From positions 1 to 44,970 of the forward strand of contig JANQGV010000212.1 in the NCBI GenBank assembly GCA_028282925.1: a DNA stretch of 44,970 bases, written 5' to 3'. Of the stretch, positions 9,770-17,403 are shown piece by piece. The notes below the pieces were generated by a model that searched no databases, had not been told where the DNA came from, and saw only the letters and a program-made list of their open reading frames with translations. Origin of the DNA: Thermodesulfobacteriota bacterium. GTDB taxonomy: Bacteria; Desulfobacterota; WTBG01; CAIYCZ01; CAIRTM01. Each line of letters starts with the position of its first letter. Within the stretch, counting starts at the first letter, position 1. The position numbers were made by a program, and so were the translations under genes.

Positions 9770-12076
9770 ATGACTGAAAAATCAACTCCTGAGGAGTTGG
9801 AATACAGGCTGTCGCATATTCAGCGACTGGCCAGAACAGGAATCTGGACGTGGGACATTGCAACAGGCAGCGTGGAATGGTCGCCGGAGGTGTATAGTAT
9901 CTTCGGTCTGGAGCCCGGGGGGTTTGCGCCTACCATAGAAAGCATAATCGGTCGCTTTCATCCAGATGCCCGTTGGATCGAGGACGAAATGCTGCAACGT
10001 GCCGCCAATCATGACGGCCCCTATGATTTTGAGGCCCGTATTATGCTGCCGGACGGAAGCGACGGGTACATAAAATCGACCTCCGAGGGGGTATACGATT
10101 CCACCGGCACGTTGATTGCAATACGGGGTGTTGTGCAGGACCTTACCGAGTTGAAGCAGGCTGAGATAGCTGTGCAGGCCCGGGAAGAGATGTTGAATGA
10201 AACCGGCAGAATGGCCCGGGTGGGCGGCTGGGAGCACAACCTGGAAACGGGTAAGGCCGTATGGACCCGGACCCTGTATGACATCATTGAAATTGAGTCC
10301 GGACGTCCACCCGGTGTCGATGAACATCTCGACTATTATCCCGAAAAAGACAGACGTATTCTTGAAAAGGCCTACCGGAAGGCGGTTGAGCAGGGTGCGC
10401 TGTTTGACCTTGAACTGCAGGTTCATACGGCTACGGGGACGTTGTTGTGGTGCCGGGTAACCGGTGAGCCGGTGTTTGAGCACGACCGCTGCATCAAGTT
10501 GCGGGGTGCGTTTCAAGACATAACCGGGCGTAAACAGGCCGAAGAAGCAGTACGGGCCAGTGATGCAAAATACCGTGAGTTGTTTGAAAAAAGCCGCGAT
10601 GCCATCGGCATCGTTGATTTGCAGGGCAATTTCATCACCTGTAATAACGCCTATGCCGATATGCTGGGCTATACCCCTGAAGAATTGCGGAACCTGAATT
10701 TTATCGAGGTGACACCCGAGAAGTGGCGCACGTGGGAGATGGAAGAGATTGTTGAAAAACAGATCAAGGCCAGGGGGTACTCCGATGTGTACGAAAAGGA
10801 GTATATCAGGAAAGACGGAACCGTTTTTCCTGTGGAACTGCGTTCGTATCTCATGCGCGATGAAGACGGCAACCCGACTGCGCTGTGGGGTTTTATCCGT
10901 GATATCAGCGAGCGCAAGCAGATGGAGAATCAACTGCAGCAGTCGCAGAAAATGGAGGCGGTCGGGACCCTTGCCGGAGGTATCGCCCACGATTTTAACA
11001 ACATTTTAGGGGGTATCATCGGTTATACGGAACTGGCACAGGATGAGGCAGCCGATGGAGGAACCTGTGCTGAATATCTGGGAGGTATTTTAAAATTGTC
11101 GATGCGTGCCCGCGACCTGGTCAGGCAGATATTGACCTTCAGCCGCAAAAGTCAGCCGACCAGGAAACCGATTCGACTTCACGGCATAGCCCGCGAAACC
11201 GTGCAGTTGCTGCGCTCGACGTTGCCATCGACTATTGAAATTCGTGAAAGTATCGATGAATCTTCGGGGCTGGTCATGGCCGACTCGACCCAGATGCACC
11301 AGATTATGGTGAACCTCGCCACAAATGCCGCCCATGCCATGGGCGATGAAGGTGGTGAACTGCATATAGTTATTGTCCCGAAATACATTTCTGAAAATGA
11401 AGCGGCGGCATACGAGGATATCCCGGCAGGAGACTATTTGCAACTGAAAGTGTCCGATACCGGATGCGGAATCGACGCAGTGATTATGCAGCGCATATTC
11501 GAACCCTTTTTCACCACCAAAACCGGCGATAAAGGTACCGGTATGGGGCTGGCCGTCGTGCATGGAATAGTGAAAAGCCACGGCGGCGCAATTAGTGTGG
11601 AAAGCCGTCCGGAAAAAGGTACGGCAATTACGATTCTGCTTCCATGTATTGCTGCCCAGGGTGATTCGGCGGCAGTGGAAGGTTCCCCAGGTGTACCGGT
11701 CGGCAGGGAACGTATCCTGTTTGTAGACGATGAGGAGGCCTTGATAGAACTGGGGCAAAAAATTTTGTCATCCCTGGGGTATGCTGTTGAAGCGACACAG
11801 AGCAGTACCCAGGCCCTGGAGCTGTTTCGGCGGGATCCCGGCCGGTTCGACGCGGTTGTTACGGACCATACCATGCCGCACATCACCGGTTATGAGCTTG
11901 CAAAGCAGATCCTTGCATTGCGCGCCGATATTCCTGTCGTTCTGTGCACGGGGTACAGCGAGACGGTTTCGGAGGAGAAAGCCAAAAGGATCGGGATTAA
12001 AGAATTTGTTTTAAAGCCTTTCGATAAAAAGGAACTTGCGGAGACTATACGTAAAGTATTAGACGCCGCAGGGTGA
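9770..12076 (+). CDS. Hybrid PAS-multidomain sensor histidine kinase with C-terminal receiver domain
   Basis: H-box 'AGGIAHDFNNILGGIIGYTELA', ATPase N/G boxes 'NLATNAAHAM', 'GTGMGLAVVHGIVKSHGG'; receiver 'ILFVDDEEALIELG...VVTDHTMPH...VLKPF'. Confidence 0.95.
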   Translation: MTEKSTPEELEYRLSHIQRLARTGIWTWDIATGSVEWSPEVYSIFGLEPGGFAPTIESIIGRFHPDARWIEDEMLQRAANHDGPYDFEARIMLPDGSDGYIKSTSEGVYDSTGTLIAIRGVVQDLTELKQAEIAVQAREEMLNETGRMARVGGWEHNLETGKAVWTRTLYDIIEIESGRPPGVDEHLDYYPEKDRRILEKAYRKAVEQGALFDLELQVHTATGTLLWCRVTGEPVFEHDRCIKLRGAFQDITGRKQAEEAVRASDAKYRELFEKSRDAIGIVDLQGNFITCNNAYADMLGYTPEELRNLNFIEVTPEKWRTWEMEEIVEKQIKARGYSDVYEKEYIRKDGTVFPVELRSYLMRDEDGNPTALWGFIRDISERKQMENQLQQSQKMEAVGTLAGGIAHDFNNILGGIIGYTELAQDEAADGGTCAEYLGGILKLSMRARDLVRQILTFSRKSQPTRKPIRLHGIARETVQLLRSTLPSTIEIRESIDESSGLVMADSTQMHQIMVNLATNAAHAMGDEGGELHIVIVPKYISENEAAAYEDIPAGDYLQLKVSDTGCGIDAVIMQRIFEPFFTTKTGDKGTGMGLAVVHGIVKSHGGAISVESRPEKGTAITILLPCIAAQGDSAAVEGSPGVPVGRERILFVDDEEALIELGQKILSSLGYAVEATQSSTQALELFRRDPGRFDAVVTDHTMPHITGYELAKQILALRADIPVVLCTGYSETVSEEKAKRIGIKEFVLKPFDKKELAETIRKVLDAAG

Positions 12077-12376
12077 GGGGGGCGGAAAACGCCCATCTTC
12101 TGTGTTACGCTTGGTCTGTGTCACTGCGATGTACTGGTTAGTTCCGGAACAAACGAAGCATTCTGCTGCGGATGCCGCAATACCACAATCTACCGTCTGT
12201 ACTCCTTCCAGCCTCATCAACGTACTAAAAAGTACGATTCTTCGGCTTCCAGTCCGAGCAGCCGTTATCTTCCGGCATTGCAGCCCCCTCGCGACGAATG
12301 TTCGCTTGCTCTGGAACTAAGGTGCCTCGTTCCCCAGACCATCGCGTGCCTTGAATCTGAACAATTCCCCCCCCCA
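12075..12376 (+). repeat. Nested-palindrome repeat family 1, copy A (with about 185-nt apical insertion)
   Basis: GGGGCGGAAAACGCCCATCTTCT...CGCGTGCCTTGAATCTGAACAATTCCCC; apical insert bounded by TTAGTTCC...GGAACTAA. Confidence 0.85.
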
Positions 12377-12377
12377 A

Positions 12378-12752
12378 TTAGATAGTTCCTTTGCGGGTGT
12401 GTTTTTCGATAAACTGGTCTAAGAGGCCGGCCTGCTTTTCGGAGAGCTTGGTAAACACCAGACCGCAACGCCTTGTGACGAACGAGACGGGATAGAGCAT
12501 GTGGGGGTCAAGAGGCCGGTCATATACTATCCTGCAGGGGATTTCAGACAGGTAGAATTTTTCACCGGAGAGAAATATGCGGACATAGGTGGCCTGCGGG
12601 ATTTCATCGAAGGTGTCTGTAATGTGCTCAAACGCCATGCCGCCGCGGCTGATGTCATTCAGACGGCCTACCCGTGAGTCGCCGTTGCCGCAGGCAACAA
12701 AAATGTTTCCCCTGGGTACGTAACGGTTTGTCTTGCGTTGCTCGATACCCAT
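12378..12752 (-). CDS. PilZ domain protein
   Basis: 'EQRKTNRYVPRGNIFVACGNGDSRVGRLNDISRGGMAFEHI' has the PilZ RxxxR...D-x-S-x-x-G-like pattern. Confidence 0.8.
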   Translation of the reverse strand: MGIEQRKTNRYVPRGNIFVACGNGDSRVGRLNDISRGGMAFEHITDTFDEIPQATYVRIFLSGEKFYLSEIPCRIVYDRPLDPHMLYPVSFVTRRCGLVFTKLSEKQAGLLDQFIEKHTRKGTI

Positions 12753-12954
12753 TAAGACCTCAAAGATTGGTTGCGGCTGCTATGCCTTTGCTGAGGCCCG
12801 GTCTTTTTCTGTCGCAGTTGTACTTTATAGTAATACCCTGATGCCGATTGTCAAGAAATAATATCTCTGCCTAAAGGAGGGCTGCCGTCCTCATAAAAAA
12901 CATCGCCTTCGACGATGGATCCTATGAAGAAGTCAATAACGGCACGGCTGTGCC

Positions 12955-13005
12955 CTTGAAAAAGACCCTTTCAGGGCCTTTTCAAGCCACCCGTTTCATG
13001 GGTGG
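12955..13005 (-). repeat. Tandem hairpins abutting the 3' end of the ATPase-GNAT gene
   Basis: CCACCC-GTTTCAT-GGGTGG (12987-13005) and CTTGAAAAAGACCCTTTCAGGGCCTTTTCAAG (12955-12986). Confidence 0.6.
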
Positions 13006-13012
13006 TTATTGA

Positions 13013-14503
13013 TTACAGGTTGGGATCTCTGTCTCTGATATAGTCAAGCAGTTCCCGGCCAAGGTTGGAGGCAATCTGCATATCATCATAGCTGAATACC
13101 TGCTGGTTCAAATACTGCAGTACCAGCCGGTCTTTGCCCTGTGAGCCGGGCACAATTCCGCAGAAGAAAAAACCCAGCTTTTCAAAAGCTTCGGTTTCCA
13201 TGGCGGTTGCGGGGTCCGACAGGTTGAGGTACAGGTAGATTGTTTCAAGCCGGTCGGTGCAAAGCTTTTTCAGGAGGCGGGAGAGTTCTTCGGCCGCGGT
13301 GTCGCCATAGGTGTGCAGTTCGATCTTGGCGGCCATGAAGTTGTCGACGCTCACGCTCAGGTCGGTGCCGGCCGGTTTTGTGCCGGCCAGGTTTGGGGCG
13401 GGATCGGTAAAGGTCGGGCCGACATCAATGTTGGCATATATTTTTTGGATCATGTCCTTATGCTGCGGGGGAGCATAGATGACCGATTCTTCCGGTTTTG
13501 CAAGATACTTGAAACAGTACATGGAGCTGCGGCGCTGCCCCTGAGCGGTCTCGATGCCCTTATATTCAGCCGGCGGCAGCTTGGACAGAAAAAGAGCACA
13601 GTCGCGCATGCCGTACTTATGGACGCCTTTTTGTGAAAAAGCATGGGTAGCAGTTGCGTTGCCGTATATACCAGTGAGTTTTCTCTTTTCGGCTTCATTC
13701 ATCATGGCATCAAGCAGCCGGCCCAGACACCCCTGTCCCCTGAACGACGGTTTTACAAAGGCAATGCCGCCTTCGGCTACGTTGTTGTCATGCTCGTCTA
13801 TTACCAGGGCGATATGACCGGTGATTTCATTGTCGGCGGTCACGGCAATGAGGGAGATCATGCTTTCGGCCCGGTTAAGGTCCCGGACGCGTTCCGGATA
13901 GTAGATATTTTCGTGGGTATAGCTGTATCCATAGGCCATGTAAGCGCACTTGCACACCTCTACCGCTTCGTCGGGCTGCATAAGCCTCACGGTGTAGTCA
14001 ACCTTCTCGGGGGTGTGCTGCGATTCAGGGGCTGCTTCAGGGGAGGCGCCCTGCATGTATTCCTGAACATTTTTTGTGCCGAGGTATTTTTCCAGATGGG
14101 TTTCCTTGCCTTCGCGGCCCATGTTGTGAAAGGTGACGTCGTCCATGAATTGCTTCATGATATAGGTGCCCAGTCCCTGGGCGGACAGCTCGGCTTTCAG
14201 CTTTTCCTTGTCGAATTCCGGGGTTCGGGACGGATCGAAGGGGATGCCCTTTTCCTTGAGAATGATTTTAAGGCCCAGGGGTGTTTTTTCGCAGAGGATT
14301 GACACAGTATCTTCCTGGCCGGACTCAAAGGCATGTTGCAGAATATTGGTAACTGCTTCTTCCGTGCCGAGCTGAATTTTTTTGATGTCTTCTTCAGTAA
14401 AGCCGATTACTTTTGCTACTTCAGCTACATAGGTTGTAACTATCGGTAACAGGGAAATGTCATTGGGTATGGTCAATGCCGTTTGTCGGGTTTCCTGCAG
14501 CAT
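13013..14503 (-). CDS. RsbW-like anti-sigma/serine kinase ATPase domain fused to GNAT acetyltransferase
   Basis: N-term 'IKKIQLGTEEAVTNILQHAF...GLKIILKEKGIPFDPS...GLGTYIMKQFMDDVTFHN' (HATPase_c_2); then 'GGIAFVKPSFRGQGCLGRLLDAMMNEAEKRKLTGIYGNA' (GNAT). Start chosen at MLQETRQ. Confidence 0.82.
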   Translation of the reverse strand: MLQETRQTALTIPNDISLLPIVTTYVAEVAKVIGFTEEDIKKIQLGTEEAVTNILQHAFESGQEDTVSILCEKTPLGLKIILKEKGIPFDPSRTPEFDKEKLKAELSAQGLGTYIMKQFMDDVTFHNMGREGKETHLEKYLGTKNVQEYMQGASPEAAPESQHTPEKVDYTVRLMQPDEAVEVCKCAYMAYGYSYTHENIYYPERVRDLNRAESMISLIAVTADNEITGHIALVIDEHDNNVAEGGIAFVKPSFRGQGCLGRLLDAMMNEAEKRKLTGIYGNATATHAFSQKGVHKYGMRDCALFLSKLPPAEYKGIETAQGQRRSSMYCFKYLAKPEESVIYAPPQHKDMIQKIYANIDVGPTFTDPAPNLAGTKPAGTDLSVSVDNFMAAKIELHTYGDTAAEELSRLLKKLCTDRLETIYLYLNLSDPATAMETEAFEKLGFFFCGIVPGSQGKDRLVLQYLNQQVFSYDDMQIASNLGRELLDYIRDRDPNL

Positions 14504-14811
14504 GCGATGCCCCCGCTGAATGATACATGAAGGTGATTTGGTTAAAAAATTATATAATATGTTGCCGTTAAAGCCAAGTTTTAGTTTCGGAGGCTTTCGT
14601 AAAACGTCCACTTTCGGCGGTGCGTTCTGCATCGGAACACGTGCCCATCCGGCCGGTGTTTCTCTAAACGACGGTATTAAAAAACAAAGCATACGCAACA
14701 GGTTAGAACGGATGCGGAAATCAGGTGTTGAGTCTTATATGCAGGAGTAGTATTATTATATCTTTAATCAGGTAGTGGTTTCTGAACTGAACAGCAGGGA
14801 GCTTGAGAAGT

Positions 14812-16398
14812 ATGAAAGACATGTATGATGTGGCTATTATCGGCGGCGGGCTGGGCGGCCTGTCCTGCGGGGCCTGGCTGGCCCATAAAGGTATGAGCGT
14901 AGCTGTGATTGAGCAGAACCGGCAGGTCGGTGGATTCTGTTCGAGCTACAAGCGCGAAGGATATAATTTTAACCTGGCCGCCTCTGAGGTAACCGGCACC
15001 ACGGATCAGGGGTTGATTATGAGGACCCTCCGGGCGCTGGGGATCGAGAATGAAATTGAATTTATTCCCCTTGAGCAGGGGTATCAAGTACACTTCCCCG
15101 ATTTTGACTATTATATCTATTCAGGCGGTGCCGATGCCCGTGAGCGTTTCATGGAACAGTTTATCAAGCTGTTTCCCGGTGAGAGGAGCGGCATAAAAGG
15201 TTTTTTTGACGCCCTGGTTAAGATCAACGAGCAGGCCGATTATGCTACGTTCCTGGGAACGGGGCCGATGGACATCGCCCGAATTCTTTTTAAATGTCCG
15301 GCCATACTCAAAAACATGGGTAAGTCGATCGACTCATTTATGAACAGTTTCGTCAGCGACCCAAAACTCAGGGCGGCCCTTTCTATAAATTCCACCTGTG
15401 CCAACCTGCCGCCATCCAAAATGTCGGCCATGGGGATAGCCGGACTGCTGATTGAGGGCGGCCTTTCCATTCCCCATGTTGTCGGCGGCGCCCAGGCCGT
15501 GCCCGAAGCATTCGCCAAAAGCGTGCGTGACCGGGGAGGTGATGTGATAACCGGCAAGCTGGTCGACAGGATACTGGTAGAAAACGGTAAAGCCTGCGGG
15601 GTGCGGGTGATGGACTCGGGGATAGGTGATGAGCCCGGAGGCGGGGCGCCCGTGGAGATCAAAGCCCGCTACGTTGTATCTAATGCCTCGGCCCGCCGCA
15701 CATTCGGCTCGCTTCTGGAAGAAGAGCATGTCGGAAAGCGATTTCTTAATAAGATCAACGCACTTGAGCCCACGCCGCCGTTCTGTGCGTTGTTCCTGGG
15801 ACTGGATATGGATCTGAAGGCCATGGGACTGGCGCCGGCCCTGCATATTCACACCTCCACCTACGATACCGAAGAGCACTTTAAAAACCTGAAGGCCAAA
15901 ATGCTCGATGAGGCCGCACCCGATCCGCTGTTCAGGTTTCAGCTTGCGAACCTCAGTGATCCCGCATCGGCCCCGCCGGGCAAAACAGCGCTGGTGATCC
16001 ATACTATTCCAGCCCCGGTGGATGGCTGGGACGAGCCGGATTTTGAGAAGAAGGTTGCCGATGTAATGATCAAACGGGCGGAAAAGAAGATTCCCGGACT
16101 TTCCAAACATATTGAGTACCAGGAGTTTTGGTCGCCGCGCACCATTGACCGATATGTCATGAGCGGGTCGGACGCCAGTATCGGCTGGGCTCTTACGCCT
16201 CAGCAGGTCGGCCCCAAGCGGCTGGCCCAGGACACCCCCGTAGGTAACCTGTATCTGAGCGGCCACTGGACCCGCCCCGCACTGGGGATTATCGGAGTGG
16301 TTGTGTCGGGGTTGCAGGCGGCACGGATGATTTTGGGAAAAGAGGGTGTTGCGGAGCCGTTGGAGGATATTGGGATACGCAAAGGTGTCCGTGTTTAA
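14812..16398 (+). CDS. FAD-dependent oxidoreductase, phytoene desaturase / retinol saturase-like
   Basis: 'MYDVAIIGGGLGGLSCGAWLAHKGMSVAVIEQNRQVGGFCSSY' Rossmann motif; C-terminal 'NLYLSGHWTRPALGIIGVVVSGLQAARMIL'. Confidence 0.9.
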   Translation: MKDMYDVAIIGGGLGGLSCGAWLAHKGMSVAVIEQNRQVGGFCSSYKREGYNFNLAASEVTGTTDQGLIMRTLRALGIENEIEFIPLEQGYQVHFPDFDYYIYSGGADARERFMEQFIKLFPGERSGIKGFFDALVKINEQADYATFLGTGPMDIARILFKCPAILKNMGKSIDSFMNSFVSDPKLRAALSINSTCANLPPSKMSAMGIAGLLIEGGLSIPHVVGGAQAVPEAFAKSVRDRGGDVITGKLVDRILVENGKACGVRVMDSGIGDEPGGGAPVEIKARYVVSNASARRTFGSLLEEEHVGKRFLNKINALEPTPPFCALFLGLDMDLKAMGLAPALHIHTSTYDTEEHFKNLKAKMLDEAAPDPLFRFQLANLSDPASAPPGKTALVIHTIPAPVDGWDEPDFEKKVADVMIKRAEKKIPGLSKHIEYQEFWSPRTIDRYVMSGSDASIGWALTPQQVGPKRLAQDTPVGNLYLSGHWTRPALGIIGVVVSGLQAARMILGKEGVAEPLEDIGIRKGVRV

Positions 16399-16400
16399 GG

Positions 16401-16530
16401 GAGAGGGGGCCGGAAAACATTCATCTTCTTTGTTGCACTCATCTTTCGTCACTGCGGCGTACACACCAAGTACGCCTCATTCCTCAAGATTTCGTGCGCC
16501 TTGAATCTGGACATTTTCCGACCCCTCTCT
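16401..16530 (+). repeat. Nested-palindrome repeat family 1, copy B
   Basis: gagagggggccggaaaacattcatcttctttgttgcac...cgtgcgccttgaatctggacattttccgacccctctc. Confidence 0.9.
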
Positions 16531-16536
16531 GAAAAA

Positions 16537-16591
16537 TGGAAAACAACCATCTTCTGCGTTGAAGTGAGTGTGTGCTAAAATGCGATGTGAT
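16537..16591 (+). repeat. Truncated left half of repeat family 1
   Basis: tggaaaacaaccatcttctgcgttgaagtgagtgtg...gcgatgtg matches only the left arm. Confidence 0.6.
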
Positions 16592-16609
16592 TTTTTTTAA
16601 ACCAGATAT

Positions 16610-16816
16610 GACGCAAGCGCCACCCCCTTTTCTTTGCGCGCCAAAGAAAAGGAGGCAAAAGAAAGGCGCCCTGCAACTTGTCCCGCCGTGGCGGGATACC
16701 CTCGCGGCACGGTTTCATCCGGCGGGTCAACAAACTCGCCCCGGCAAGCCGTGGCTCAAACATGTCGCCCCTTGTCTCCGTCTGAAACCGCTGCACTCGG
16801 CTGCGTTGCAATGGGA
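16610..16816 (+). repeat. Interspersed structured repeat family 2, copy 1
   Basis: cttttctttgcgcgccaaagaaaag hairpin, cccgccgtggcggga hairpin, GGTTTCA...TGAAACC long-range arms, ...ctcggctgcgttgcaatggga end. Confidence 0.88.
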
Positions 16817-16964
16817 CCAAGAAGTCCCGTAAGGAATCAAAAGAAAGAGTCTTTGTTAATCAATCTTGCCTACTCAGTTCCTTTTTTGATTTCAAGGATG
16901 GATGTGCAGGAGATTGAGGAAAGATGTGTGTGGCCGGTTCAGAGGATGATTCAGTGCGCGGGGC

Positions 16965-17240
16965 TTACCACGAGTCGGTGAAGACACCGGTAACCATTGC
17001 AACAAAACCCACGACCGTCAAGGCCCAGCCTATGCCGAGGGACACACCGATTGTAGAATCCGAATAACGTTTTAAACGGAGTGTCGGGGCCACTTTTGTC
17101 AGGATGGTCACACCAGCCAAAAAGAGGATGACACCGTCGCGAACCAGATGATCAAACATATCAATTGATCCAATTATTCCACGTGAGCTCAATACGAGTT
17201 CAGTTTGCTGTTCCCCACCTCTTCTTCTATTAAATAGCAT
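16965..17240 (-). CDS. Small membrane protein of unknown function
   Basis: Two hydrophobic segments (VILFLAGVTILTKVAP; GIGWALTVVGFVAMVTGVF); no homology recognised. Confidence 0.5.
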   Translation of the reverse strand: MLFNRRRGGEQQTELVLSSRGIIGSIDMFDHLVRDGVILFLAGVTILTKVAPTLRLKRYSDSTIGVSLGIGWALTVVGFVAMVTGVFTDSW

Positions 17241-17403
17241 GTACCGCTAAAAGTCAAAAAAATAAACATGGCTGCGATATGATTTGGCCCCGAAACAGGA
17301 GATGTGGTCCAACTTGCATATTGTATGCAAATGGAGTATAGTCAAGCTGTACACACAAATAGCAAAGAGAACGCTTTACAAATCTGTTTGGGAGGGGAAT
17401 CCT

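Noticed and set aside
9782-10990. 402-aa minus-strand ORF
   Set aside because: Antisense to the PAS histidine kinase; no domain.
14520-14750. 76-aa plus-strand ORF 'LPLKPSFSFGGFRKT...'
   Set aside because: Intergenic between divergent genes; the phrase feels like a recurrent repeat-derived ORF in related genomes, but only one copy is visible here, so neither gene nor repeat is supported.
15334-16464. 376-aa minus-strand ORF
   Set aside because: Antisense to the FAD oxidoreductase; its N-terminus comes from repeat copy B.
16572-16832. 86-aa ORF; also 19576-19767 (63 aa)
   Set aside because: Both are translations of repeat family 2 (PKKxxQKK...SAALQWD); similarity reflects the DNA repeat, not a protein family.
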